A stretch of 64,000 nt of DNA, from assembly GCF_032854445.1 (NCBI RefSeq), contig NC_088295.1, positions 27,951,385 through 28,015,384 of the forward strand, given 5' to 3'. Source of the stretch: Liolophura sinensis (lineage: Eukaryota; Mollusca; Polyplacophora; Chitonida; Chitonidae). Positions 20,769-32,988 of the stretch are shown piece by piece (position 1 is the first letter of the stretch; every line of letters begins with the position of its first letter). The position numbers and the translations under genes were made by a program. The notes beneath the pieces are model-generated. The model saw only the letters and a list, made by a program, of their open reading frames with translations, was not told the DNA's origin and ran no database searches.

Positions 20769-22288
20769 TAATGGTAAAGTCACGGTGGTCACGTATACAC
20801 CGTTGTGGACATGTACACACATATACTCATCATCTTTGTGTTTGTACAGCTTTTATGATCAATAGATTTTCTTTACACTTAGTCTCAATAAATTTATCAT
20901 CGTGTGTTGCCAACTCTTAGTAAAATCGGACAACTAACAGGTCGAAGGCTTTTACCCTTTCACATGTTTGGCAGCGAAAGAGCAGTTAATTGCTGTTTAT
21001 TTATTTAGTTTATTGTTGTTTACGATGGCGGGCAGTTTTATGTGTGGTGGAAACCAAATACCTGGGATAAATCACTGACCTCAGTTTGACAAGTTAATGA
21101 TCAACTTTCTAACAGATCAGGCGTAGGTGTGCACCGGCTGTATTGATGAAAGGCAAGTGTTGTTCAACGAACGTTACACGCGGTGCAAACGATCACATGA
21201 GGCTTGCTGTCAACTAACCGAGTGATGAGAGCGGGGGAATGCACAAATTCTCTGTCCAAGACCGAGTTTTGATTGTTGTTTTGACGCCACATTCAGGACA
21301 CATCTCCACATATATATTGCTACGAGTCATGGATACAGACCTGTTGGAGATGGGTTGTGTTTGCATTTGATGTTTTGTGTAAGGGAGAGACAGAACATCA
21401 TACCTCACCAGATACTGGAAAAGCTTCTTTAATTTAAAATCTTGAAAGAATGAGAAACAGCTGGATTCGAACCCGTGATCTCAATGGTCTAGCGTAAGGG
21501 TGCTCTCGGCAGAAGTCATTTTAAACCTTGACAACTTATGAACCTTCGGATTTTTCATCATTCCTGTGTGCACGTTGTACTTTCGTGAGACACCGTTTAG
21601 TTATGTTTCGTTAAGGTGGGATTAAACGTAAAAGTTCATCATTCACTGACTCGTCACGAAGAACGCAGGTAGTTTTGAGTGGTCAGGTGCGAAATGTAAC
21701 GTGACACTTCCTAAAGTTAGCTATAAGCCTTTGCTTGAAGCTGGAGGGGGTGGTAAGCTTACTGTATGTACAAAAGTTATATGACCCTACATTTAGTCTG
21801 AAGTATATAAACTTAAAGTATATCTTTCCTATTTTCTATATTGATATTTACTGACAGTTTATTCACGTAAAGAAAATTTGTTTCCTCGATAAACTACGAT
21901 GTACATAATACCTCATTTTCATTTTGAGTTAACAGTTCTGGACTTAATCGGATGACAGCACGGTATGATGATATCCAGGATTTTTCCTCTTTCGTTAACA
22001 ATCCATATCGCGCAATGTCCACGTCACGTGATCGCCGGTGTATAGACATACATGTACATGCATGTACTAACATTAAGTTTGAGAGACGCTGCATGGGTGG
22101 CCTTGCCACACAACATGTGGCTACCCACAGGTATGCAGAGAAGTATAAAATCTGCGTGTTCTTAAAATTGAAACGTTTTACATTTACAGGTATCTTTAAT
22201 ATGTTAAATCCTACCTGTTGGCAGTGCTGGATGGAGGAGAGCATTTATAACGTTAGCTTAACAAACCGTAATCTGAACCGTAGATGAT
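20769..22288. other. Intergenic DNA with old SINE-like fragments
   Basis: The segment 21001-21090 (TTTATTTAG...GGCGGGCAGTTTTATGTGTGGTGG) and the GGATTCGAACCCGTGATCTC at about 21463-21482 look like SINE remnants. The overlapping ORFs on both strands at 21894-22287 have no domain. Confidence 0.4.
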
Positions 22289-22632
22289 TCATGGGGCACC
22301 GAGGTTTGGAATGGAACATCACTCATTGGGCACCAAGGTTTGGGTTGAAACCCCACTCATGGGGCACCAAGGGTTGGGCTGGAATGTCTCTCATGGAGCA
22401 ACAAGGTTTGGGCTGGAATTTTATTTATAGGGCACAGAGGGTTGAGCTGGGAAATTCACTCATGGGGCACCAGAGTTCGAGCTGGAATGTCTCTCATGGG
22501 GCAGCAGTGTTTGGACTGGACAATTCACTCATGGGGCACCAGAGTTTGAGCTGGAATGTCTCTCATGGGGCAGCAATGTTTGGACTGGACAATTCACTCA
22601 AGAGGCACAAAGAACTGGGCTGGAACAGTCAC
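22289..22632. repeat. 34-bp minisatellite, about ten units
   Basis: Units read TCATGGGGCACCAAGGTTTG then GGCTGGAATGTCTC or close variants, 34 or 35 bp each. Units 6-7 and 8-9 form a near-identical 69-bp higher-order pair. The + frame stays open from 22291 to 22857 through the array, but there is no domain and no splice-bounded context. Confidence 0.93.
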
Positions 22633-23351
22633 TACAGGGTTGCATTGATCATATATCAAAACGGGTTTAAATCGAGATTAGTGGACAACCCGTTGAGCAC
22701 CAAGGACTGGGAATTTTTCTCCGGCGTTACAACAATGATTAAATCGGATGGTCGAATTACTAAAAACTTGGGAGCATCAGCTGGCAAAGATGGAGAGATG
22801 GATGAAACACTGGTGTTCGCATGTGGGGTCTGGACATTTATTTATACTGGCGTATAACTATTGACCAGACGTTACACTTTAATCCAAACACGACGGTTTC
22901 AGTCTCTCTTCACTATCTGGCTGTTGCTTCTGTACAGGAGAATCAACAGGATCCAGCTGTAGTGCGCAGTTTGGCAATATATAAATAGGACTGTATATGT
23001 GTCCTATTGAATAATATTGCCACTTATATGAACAATTGCAATCAAAGCACATCTATGATATAATTAACGACATGGATGCTACTTAAATTTATGTGCCCAG
23101 AGCATCCCTTGCGTCTTTCTAGCGTCATTAAAATCATTGAAAACATATGATCCCTTATAAACTTTCAGCATACAGAGTGTAAGAACTATATCCGACAGAT
23201 TTGTTACACATTACTCGTTATATGGAGAAATAAACAGTATTAAGTAGCAAACAAAAACATAGCAATATTTCACTAAATATGTCAAGGCGGAGATATTTAG
23301 GGGTGGATGGAACGGGAGTAAGCCACCGCCCAATGGCAAGTACAAGTAACA
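22633..23351. other. Intergenic DNA without recognised features
   Basis: The frame open through the minisatellite continues to 22857. Beyond it I see no gene or repeat. Confidence 0.4.
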
Positions 23352-23590
23352 AACGATGTCATACGACGACGAGTCATTAGGTGTGTGTACCTATACTGTG
23401 TCTTATTGTGGCAGGGAGCGCCAGTGCCGCCAAAGTGCTGCCGTCACTGAAGTATCATGCCGAAGACACCAGACATCATACCCCAGCAAGTCACATTATA
23501 CTGACTTTGGTATGACCCAACCCGGGTTTGATCCCAGGCCTCCCAGTTTCGAGGCAGTCGTTCGAACCATTAGGCCACCAAACCAGCAGT
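23352..23590 (+). repeat. SINE-like repeat family B copy, partial
   Basis: ACGACGACGAGTCATTAGG, AGTATCATGCCGAAGACACC and TATGACCCAACCCGGGTTTG form the family B body. The B-box-like GGGTTTGATCCC follows, then GAACCATTAGGCCACC. The inverted copy at 36426-36692 shares the CGAAGACACCAGACAT core. Confidence 0.75.
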
Positions 23591-23749
23591 CACATTGGTG
23601 GAAGATAGGTGATCTCCAAAGAACAATCACAGTTACAAAAAGAATGCAAAGTGGCCAGGCCTTTGGGGATCCTTAGTCAACTACGAGAATCCTGGTTGAT
23701 GCAGGAAGCCACAGAAAGTGGCTAACCGGGCACTGACGACATGTTGCGC

Positions 23750-23960
23750 TGTCCGAAGCTATACGATTTAACTTTGGGTACAATACTGAATAATATTGTA
23801 TCCAAGACTTGAATGAAAGAATGAAATGCCAACAAATTTGCCGTAAGCACAAGGCGCCATAAAAGTTCCGCGTGATCCACACCCACGGCCTTGTTCAACC
23901 GGAAACTAGTTAGGAATTGGATATATATGGTTTTGAACACAATCTTCCTGTTTTTGAAGA
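23750..23960 (-). pseudogene. Possible reverse-transcriptase fragment of a LINE
   Basis: The minus-strand frame reads RLNKAVGVDHAELLWRL then LLAFHSFIQVLDTILFSIV. It resembles the K-A-x-G-x-D...AE.L segment that precedes the catalytic motifs of non-LTR retrotransposon RTs. It is short and diverged, and no neighbouring motif supports it. Confidence 0.25.
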
Positions 23961-24754
23961 CTTGCGTCATTGTAATGCGCCCTTTTTGGGGGTTCGGTTA
24001 ATCTCAAACAGGATTGGTAACTAAGCGAATCACACGGCTTTCTTGCCAGACACAAGGGGGAGTTTCACGTTCGTTTGAGGAACGGCGCTTGAATGGTTCG
24101 CACCATGATTGCAACACATTTGTGGATTTTTTCTGCGTAACTCTCTATGGAGAATTTCCCGGTCTATTAACATTTGCCGACAACCGTACGGCATGCAGGC
24201 CTTGGCTGGGTATAATATACTGGCGTAGTACAATACACAACGTTTATTTAAGCATTTTATTTGTACATGCATGTATATTATTATTGGTGCTTTCATATAT
24301 TACTTATTTCAATCTTTAAAAAAAAGTATCCATATAACCATAAATGTACCTATTTGATTAATGTTTTCGATTTAGGTAGGCATATTTATCTTTTTACTCT
24401 CAGCTTCAACTGCATATCTATATGTGACATCCCTTACTCTTCACAGTGCCGTAGTTCAGTTATAGATAACAGCACCGAAACATGATATATGTGTCATTAT
24501 ATTTTTCACAGTGCACGCATGCGTTGTTCGAGTTACCATATCATTTAATAAGGTACTTTTACAAGTGTTTTTTTACTCATTACTGAGATAACTTTATATA
24601 ATTTCTGCACAAATACATTTTGTGCTGTTAATAAGTTCCCTTGGCCCTTGCAGCGTGACTACTGCAGTTGTCTCTTTCGTCAATAAATGTCAGTTTGCCC
24701 AATCTACATGCAGGAGCAATGTGTACAAATTCCAGCATATTTTGTATTCTCTGC
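23961..24754. other. Intergenic DNA without recognised features
   Basis: The overlapping ORFs at 24014-24485 on both strands show no domain. Confidence 0.35.
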
Positions 24755-24998
24755 GGGAGTCTCCGTGGCCGAGGTGATTGGCACGCCAGCATGGCGCTGT
24801 GACCCAGGAGCCTCTCACTAATGCGGTCGCTGTGAGTTCAAGTCCAGCTCATGCTGGCTTCTGCTCCGGCTGTACGTTTGAAAGTCTGCCAGCAATCTGC
24901 GGGTGATCGTGCGTTTCTCAAGGGCTCTGTCCGGTTTCCTCACACCATTGTAAATGAAAGATTCCTGAGTGCACGAATCAAATAAATAAAAAATAAAT
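24755..24998 (+). repeat. SINE family A copy, nearly full length
   Basis: It has the head GGGAGTCTCCGTGGCCGAGG and TGACCCAGGAGCCTCTCAC. GTGAGTTCAAGTCCAGCTC follows, and the tail is GAATCAAATAAATAAA. A possible 7-bp duplication, TGTATTC, flanks it. Confidence 0.92.
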
Positions 24999-26639
24999 AC
25001 ATGTATTCCGTGCATAACATGAGCCGTACAAATACCTCACATCCCTCTTCACGTCTGCAGCCCTTATCATGCAGTCAACGGACTCGGGATTCAACTACGC
25101 GAAAGCATTTGGGTCGGAACTACGCAATATTATGAGACCTGGGTCTATGCGGCTATTATATTCCCAGATGTAGGGTGGGATAGCAGTGAAGCAATCTGTA
25201 TATGTGGAGCGCCATGCAGAGGTCCACAAGTGGTTTTCAAAGACAAATTTCACGGAGAGGTATTATTAATTGCGAGAGGGTGACGCGAGTGCATCGGGAG
25301 GGGAAGGTGCAAATACATGTCGTATTTAAATAAACCGAGCAAATATCGACAGCACGACTCCTCGTTTACATAGACATCTAATCGAACAAGATACTCAAAT
25401 GGCACCTAACTGTGTAATCGGGGCTCACCAGTGTTTATACCGTCCGCACAACTTCACATGCGAAACAGGAACAAGGTATTTGGAAGAACTCCAAGTCGTG
25501 ACCAACCTATAAAGCTGCTGGCTAATATATAGTTTTAGGGTTGCGCGCGCTGACCTCAAAACGATATTCTCTTTGAGGTTTCATATGGCTCGAAATACAC
25601 GCACATATCTGATATACCAATTCAAATCACTTGGGCCGATATGGAGTGAGATACAGTCAACATCTTATTTCTGTTATCAGTCATTTTAAAATATTGAACA
25701 GAATACACGTGGCCAAGGCTGGATGCTGTGAGAGTTAACAGATTACTCTTCGTATGTGGTTTGTCTCCTGATCATGCAAATTGCTTTGGACAATATTTAC
25801 ACATGACAGTTCAAATGTCAAAGGCAATCATCAGCCCGTATAAGGGACGTAAGTATATTACTGCTTCGTACTCACACCATTTTATTGTCAACAGTGTATA
25901 TCGCATAAACCGGTATATCCAAGCAGACGCTGAAATCACTTGCAAACCGAGGGCTCGGCATGGAATCTTCAACGATCTCAGATAATATAATGGTTATGTA
26001 CTCCGTGTTTACACGTGGCTCTCGCTGACTCAGACGCTTAAAGCGATGGCTCGCTGCGACTCAGCCGGACAGCTGGGCAATGAGATCACGTGTTCCAATC
26101 CTGCTCTCGCTGGTTGCAGGGGTAAATCAGGACATTTTTCAGGTTTACGTCACAAAACAACAATTAAAAAAATAAATATATATATAATCCAGATCTCCAC
26201 CGTACAACTTTGCTGAATATATAATACTGAAGTCAAAAATCTTAAAAATTACTATGGCCATAATAGTTACACTAAAAATCATGGACAATTCAGTCTATGC
26301 TTTGTTTTCAAAACACATAACATATTTGTATATTCCAAAACCTGTACCATGCATGTGTATGTTTAAATGACTGAATTATCTACAAATGGAGCAATTTTCT
26401 TCTTTCAGCATATTTTAGTATATGCATTTACAAACAAAGGCACTTTATATTTGTGAAAATTAAACGATAGCAAATAAAACATAGACAAAGTCTTAGGCAC
26501 CTAAAATAGACCTCAAGATATATTTTGATATTGGTTTGCATTATCATGATGAGATGCAATTCACTTGATCCATGACAAGCTTTCTGCACATGTACCAAGG
26601 TCCACATATACCTATAAGACTTCAAATCTCCTTCCCCAC
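24999..26639. other. Intergenic DNA with a tRNA-like repeat trace
   Basis: Around 26020-26150, GATGGCTCGCTGCGACTCAG and TCCAATCCTGCTCTCGCTGG look like the head of an old tRNA-derived repeat. Nothing else is recognised. Confidence 0.35.
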
Positions 26640-26723
26640 TTCGTCCCACCATAATGCTGTCTGCCGTCGTATAAATAAAATATTCTTGAGTACGACGTAA
26701 AACACCAATCAAATAAATAAATG
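26640..26723 (+). repeat. SINE family A 3' fragment
   Basis: CCCACCATAATGCTG, GCCGTCGTATAAAT, TATTCTTGAGTACGACGTAA and the tail CACCAATCAAATAAATAAAT. The 5' two thirds are absent. Confidence 0.9.
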
Positions 26724-27786
26724 AATCAAATCTCCAATTAATGCTCGCATTTCTCCGCCTGTATGCTCGTAGTATTTTACAGGATAATGGCCAAATAAAA
26801 GGAGGTCTGATATAATATATACTTTGACAAGGTGCGGCTCCAGTCAAGCTGCTCCAGTCAGGCTGCACAATGATGAATGCTTGCTTAGGCGTTTAGATAA
26901 GCATATATTATACAAGGCGACACCGTCGTGGTGTATATTAGCAGAAAGATGTTGAAAACGACGTTAAATAATTTTCCAAACAAACAATCGGACAAATCAG
27001 ATTTTCATAATCTGCGTAAAAAGACTGTTGACAATATACTCAATAATAAAAAAAATGAGAAAAAAAATGTGTGTTCCTGGATATATGTTTTTAAACTGCA
27101 GCCTTCGTAGAAATACTAATTGCAGAGTACTAACTGATCGTTCAGAGAAAAATGATAACGCGGTAACATTCTTTGGTATATATAATGGAATAAACCAAAT
27201 CGGCAGTTTGAGCAGATATATTTCATATCGCATGAATTCATCGTCAGCATGCATCAGAAATTCCATGATCTGATGTACACCGAGTATTCATCAGCCAGTT
27301 GGTCATTGCAGCCAGACTAAGTATATGTAAATGTATGCATCCGCATCGCTCATTGTCATGGTGTGCATGGGTTATCTCCTTCATGTCACTTAATCTAGTC
27401 ATATACTCAGAATAAATTGTTTGCCATGTTTGCCAACGTATGTATAGTGGCCAGCTAAAAGATGTTTCTCACGGACATGTTATAGATTGTTGACAAAATG
27501 CTTTACAACAGCTTTAAATTATGCTATGTTATTTATATTGCCATTAATGGGCGACAAATACACCTAATGCCACAATGTATATCACAGTTCACTAATGTAA
27601 CGCAAGTGTGGAATGACCTTAATGACAACCATTATGCATGGATATACAAATTCAGAACTCCTGTGTAGGCCTGCATAGAACACGTATCTTTTTATAAAGC
27701 GCACACAGACGTTCGATGCAATTGTGGAGGCTTAGATGTAGAGGTCAGTTATTGATGGGGCATCAACTTTTTTTGTTAATGTCTTT
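26724..27786. other. Intergenic DNA without recognised features
   Basis: AT-rich, with no gene or shared repeat seen. Confidence 0.35.
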
Positions 27787-28190
27787 ACTTTTATGACTGG
27801 CCTTTAATTATACCGCGTGGTCAGTTTTATGGAAGAAGAAGAACGGAGTGCTCAGGCTAAACCCTTTGCCCTTTACCAGGTAACTAACAAAAGTCCCGAT
27901 AAAGCGGCATGCAACTGAAACAGCGGGAACTGGATGAGAGCTTCCGAACTCGCTAGTTATTGCCCAATTGGTGCTCCAGTAGCCAGAGACTATCGCGGCA
28001 TTATCATGGGGACACATAATTCACGTGTTGGTTCCAATCTAACCTTGGCCAGAAAATTTGCAGATTCCCTCACTTGCTCGGGGGAACTTTGATGACAATA
28101 AGCGGTGGACAATGTTCGTGAGCAAAGTATATACCTCATAACTTAACACAAGTCGGTGGTTTACCCAGGACACTCCGGTTTCCTCTATAG
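27787..28190. repeat. SINE-like family C remnants
   Basis: GTGGTCAGTTTTATGGAAG, GGAGTGCTCAGGCTAAACCC and, at 28150-28185, CGGTGGTTTACCCAGGACAC plus TCCGGTTTCCTC. These match the degenerate repeat type near 44.7 and 60.4 kb. Boundaries are unclear. Confidence 0.45.
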
Positions 28191-29222
28191 AAGTCATTGC
28201 ATGAATTAGTGAAAACGTCTTGAATATACATGTATGTCGTTAAACAACAATTAGGTAAATAAATAAATAAATCATACACGCATATATACACATACATTGG
28301 CCATAATGCTCCACGCGATGTCTCAGGTTCATATATTCGCAACATTTTAGACCATAATGTTGCACATGGTTTCCGAACCATTGCATTACCGGATAATAGT
28401 CCGCGTGATTTCTCGCAACCAAACTTGTACACAAGCATTGGCCATGCATAATATTAGACATCATTTCTCTGATGCATGCACATACCCTATACCTTAATGT
28501 TACACATCCTTCCTACATACCAGCGTATGCGCAATCAGTGGTCACGATCATTATACTCACAGTATTATATATTTCAAGTTACATTAGCCTACACAAGCAG
28601 CGGTGCAGCAGCACGGTGATGATTCATGGTTAAGTGTTAGCGTGCAATACATGTATATCTTCCCTGCGTATAATTCAGTTCTTATTGCATGTGCGTTTTC
28701 TTGAAGATCTGTAGCTATCATTTACAGGAATGAGTACCATCTGCATGTGGGTCAATAAGCCTGAATGTATGGGAATACATAAATATATATACACTCAAAC
28801 TGTAATGTGACCACTGTGTGCAGCAGATCAGCATGGCCATACAATGGATAAAACAACGGACTAGATATAGGTGAAAAGACATACACATTAGTATGGATTA
28901 ATTTAATTTCTAATGACGTAATTAGTGTTGAGACAAAATCATGCATGGCCTGTATAGACAAAATATGTAGGCCCTATATCCGCGCTGCTCTCATTTATAG
29001 ACCTGTATAATATTTGTTGCGCGTTAGGTGTGTTGTCCACATAGTTATATTTACGGGCATTTTCTACTTTTCTTTTAGTTGCGCCACCCTGTTCCTTATG
29101 TATTTGATGTATTCATAAATATCTGCAGCTAACTTACCGAAGTAACTTGCCAAAACATCAGTCTGAAAATAACTTACCAAAATCATTGATGTCAGGCTGC
29201 ATAAGTATACACACGTGGGGTG
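28191..29222. other. Intergenic DNA without recognised features
   Basis: A short (AAAT)n run lies at 28256-28272. No gene is seen. Confidence 0.35.
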
Positions 29223-29392
29223 ATTTACTTATTTAATAAAATGTTTTACGCCAAACTCAAGAATGTTTCACTTAGATGCAACGACAGCCAGCATTTTGGT
29301 GGGAGAAAATTGGTCCGAGCACGGTGAAACCCATTACCATCCGCAGGTTGACCTGGTAGACCTGTCGACGACGTACGGCCGCAATTGGAGTG
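29223..29392 (-). repeat. SINE family A copy, 5'-truncated, degenerate
   Basis: TTTACTTATTTAATAAAATG, ACGCCAAACTCAAGAATGTT, CAGCCAGCATTTTGGTGGG and CCATCCGCAGGTTGACC in inverted orientation. The tRNA-like head is missing. Confidence 0.85.
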
Positions 29393-30565
29393 AGGCTGAA
29401 GTCACATTGTATACACTGTTTGAATGAAAGTGTACTTTTTAAACACATACACTTAGGTTTAAGTTTAGACACAGACTTTAATTATGAGGTTTCAGGGCTT
29501 CCTTTGTCGGTATATAAAGCTGGTTTCTGTTCGTTGGAGAAGAATCATTTCCGATCCCATGCACGCTTAGCACATGTCATTGTATACATATACATATTAT
29601 ACAAACCTGTACTTTACAAGTGCTCATGGGAGTAAATGTTAAGGCATTCTTTGTACCCGCATTCTTTGTAACTGTACAGGTTTACAGATCGGCTCGAAAA
29701 GCGTCTCACATATGTACATGTATCTTGAACACCGCTTGTACATACATGTTACAAATGTCCACAGTTCCTAAGTGTTTTTAGGCCAACGGACCTCGATCTA
29801 AATTTAGTCTTCGTGAATGCCGATGGCGGATAAACATTCATGTCGTATATGATGTATTTATAGACACAGGCGACATTGGTATGCACGGAGCTATAGAAGA
29901 CACCCCCACAACTAAGGACCGTAGAATAAAGACAAACTGAATCAATGCACCGCCGATCTGCCGATAACTGTTTTTATGTGGATCATATTGGAGCTCCATT
30001 CACGTTAACAGGTCTTATCTCTTTAGGTATAAATGAGTTACATTAATAATATATATACGACTGCGTTTAGAGATTGCCAGCTAGATTCGCTTAAATGGAC
30101 CTGTAGGCGTATATATTGAAGTGAAAACTGGAGATATGCCATACAGCGAAATATGAGGACAATTTATGTATTGCCACATCCGGTTATCAAAAATGAAGTT
30201 ATATCAGTACCCTCTGTGGTGTGTGGTCATTCAGTCTTACGCGCCTTTGTGTGCAGCTCTCCTGACATAGTCATTATGTTGCTTCCTCGTGTTTTTACAG
30301 GATTTCCCTTATATACCTGCACACTGTAGGTACAGTTTATATATAGGCCTGCACAGCTATAGTTTGCATCTCTTAGGCCCAGTGTGACAAGGCTTTTAAT
30401 CCTTTCGACTGAATCACCATTGAACCGTTTTTCACACGTGGACATGTACCATATATAGATGCGCGAAGTAATGCGCGCGGTACGCACACGTTGAACTCGA
30501 CCCAGCCCACCTGCTCGAGCGTTGTCAACTGTCATGCATAAACTTTGTTTATACCCAGCATCCTC
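29393..30565. other. Intergenic DNA without recognised features
   Basis: No gene or shared repeat is seen. The minus ORF at 30227-30535 has no domain. Confidence 0.35.
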
Positions 30566-30699
30566 AGGACAAAATGGCGCTGTTGAGGAGACTTTAGTGA
30601 GTGGATTGTACCGCTTTCATAAAGACACCTCAGAAAAGTCAGCTAACTTTCTGGTCATGCTGCGGTAACGGAGGAATCTGAGATCGGTTTATTCAAGGT
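30566..30699 (+). other. Candidate untranslated first exon with splice donor
   Basis: Relatively GC-balanced sequence ends GTTTATTCAAG at 30699, followed by GTATGTGTAA, a good donor. It contains only a tiny upstream frame, ATGGCGCTGTTGAGGAGACTTTAG in 8 codons. No TATA box or matching downstream coding exon was found, so this is a guess from splice signal and composition. Confidence 0.25.
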
Positions 30700-32336
30700 A
30701 TGTGTAACCTATAGAGTGACTTTGCTGATTCGAATATAAAAAACCGTACCACTTATTGCCTAAGCTATCTGTGAGGCTGAAGTCCAGTCCACACGTGTGA
30801 TCTGCTCGCCGCTGTCACTTCACCGTCTCTACTTTCACTCACACTTAATTGTTTGTCTTTACCCTTATCTTGTCTGTACTTCATTTAATAGTTGTGAAAG
30901 ACAGGCTGTGGATGTTTAAATAATACCACAAGCCCTTGTCTTTAGCTCAGCTCCATATTCACTCGATTGTGCTATCTTAACCGCATTATTTCGTAGGGCG
31001 TTAAATGAATATTATAATACTCTCAGTACGTTTTTAAAACTAGATTTTCACGAAACAACAACTGACTAAGTAATCAGTTGTTGTGATGGTGTACTAGTTT
31101 AATAGACAGATTGTGGTTCAGTTGGCAGTTCGTTACAGTTAATAAGCTTTGAAGAGCATTTTAGTTAGACTGTATATAAGTTGCCATAGTAACCATACGT
31201 ATGCAACTTTCTTATACTATCACTACCATCATAAGTGCATAATTTAAAGTATACTCTACAAACAGGCTCATGGCAGTGTGAGGTAAGGTCTGAAATATTG
31301 TGCAGGAAACATAATCTTGCAAGTGGGCTATGGCAGTATCTTTTGACTTTTATACAGATTTCAGGGTTGTGTTTAATCACATATTCATTTGATGAATCAG
31401 TGTGCTACGTGCTTCCATGAAGTAATTCACACTTGACAACATTTATTGCCATGAAGAAAATCACAATGTCCAGAGTAAACCATCAACCTTTCAAGAATGA
31501 ATGTCGTTGTGTCTTTCAGAAGGGCAAAAAAATTTGAAAAAATCAAATAAATCTTGTCTAAAAAAAAATGTGTGCGTGAGATAAGATTTAGAATGTAACT
31601 GATATATTCATTTTATAGTATGCACTGAAATATCTAATCTGTTTCAGAGCTTCTAGAAAATCATAGCATTTGAAGGTGTGTTATTGATTTATACATGTAC
31701 TTACAAAAATTGGAAAACATACTGGTAACTATTTATATTGTTCCAATTCATGAATTGTAGGACTAACTTCATGCTAAATTTTTATTGTCAGACACATTTT
31801 ATAATAAGCGCAGAAATGGCTTAGGACGACTGAGAGTGCATTTCCAAGCAAACACAAAATATGTGGCCTTCAGACCCCCAGTCTGTTTCACCTCACTGCC
31901 CATGAGGAAATTTTTCCAAAACTGCAAATAAGGACTTCACAAAACTTCCTGGATCCAACACTATCCTTTGGCAAATAACTTCATGCTGAACTTTCTCAAC
32001 TGCAGAGGAAGCTCAAAGTGACCAGTGGCTACTTATTACCTGAGTTCAGCGAAAGCAGGAATCAAATCTTGATGATTTCTTGTTATGGCCTTTTATGGAA
32101 CCAACACATCATGTATCCCGTAGAGACATACTTTTCACAACTGACCTCACAAATATTAGGACTGAGATTTTTTGGAAAATGTTATTTGTTTCTGTGAGAC
32201 ATTACTTTATCAGAAGCTTTATATAAGTATGTTGTTGTGTTTAGGTATACCAGTATCAGTTTAATAAAGAAATGTTGTCATTGTGTACCTTTGTGTCATT
32301 TTCCTGTGAATATAATGCTATTTAGTCACTTGGTTG
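30700..32336. other. Gene-poor DNA, possible intron
   Basis: No coding exon is recognised. A small SINE-like trace (GTCCAGAGTAAACCATCAACC) lies near 31469. Confidence 0.3.
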
Positions 32337-32391
32337 GTTTGTTGACTGGCCAGTGGGTCGGTTTGTTGACTGGCCAGTGGGTCGGTTTGGT
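32337..32391. repeat. Short tandem duplication, two units of about 26 bp
   Basis: GTTTGTTGACTGGCCAGTGG plus GTCG occurs twice in a row. Confidence 0.9.
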
Positions 32392-32732
32392 TCGTCAAAT
32401 TCTTCATATTGCATTTTCCAATTCAGTTTTTTTGATGGGCCATTCACTTAACAAGGGGTTTAAGTGCTTGAGATATTGAGTATTTGGGCCAGTTATTTGA
32501 TGAGGCTACCAAGACTCCCCAAGCGTGTGCCCTGGTGCAGGTGGCAGGAATGTCACATTGGTTGCTTTGTTACACAGGCTATGGTCATGAAGTGATGGTT
32601 TGAGTGTGTTAAGAATTTCACTAGCATTGTCCTTATGTGAGGCTAAAAATGGATGCCTCCTTCTTAAGCTGAGGTGCTGTATTTAATGTATTGTGCACAT
32701 ACATTGTATCTGACAATTTATTTGAGGAACAT

Positions 32733-32988
32733 GGGGACCTCCGTGGCTCAGTTGGTTAGCATGCTAGTGCAGTATAATGACTGACCAATGCAGTTGCTGT
32801 GAGTTCAAGTCCAGCTCACGCTGGCTTCCTCTCCCGCCAGGTCTGAGAGCAGCCTGCGGATGGTTGTGGGTTTCCCCGTGCTCTGCCCGATTTCCTCCCA
32901 CCATAATGCTGGTAGCCGTCGTTTAAATGAAATGTTCTTGAGTATGGTATAAAACACCAATCAAATAAATAAATCAAATAAATACTTG
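32733..32988 (+). repeat. SINE family A copy, full length
   Basis: The head GGGGACCTCCGTGGCTCAGTT includes the A-box TGGCTCAGTTGG. GTGAGTTCAAGTCCAGCTCA carries the B-box. The end is AAAACACCAATCAAATAAAT. Confidence 0.95.

Noticed and set aside
21894-22287. Pair of overlapping ORFs of 111-116 codons just before the minisatellite
   Set aside because: They lie on opposite strands over the same bases with no domain, so neither can be supported.
22289-22632. CRISPR-like array
   Set aside because: Units are contiguous 34-bp tandem repeats without unique spacers, and the context is a eukaryotic genome.
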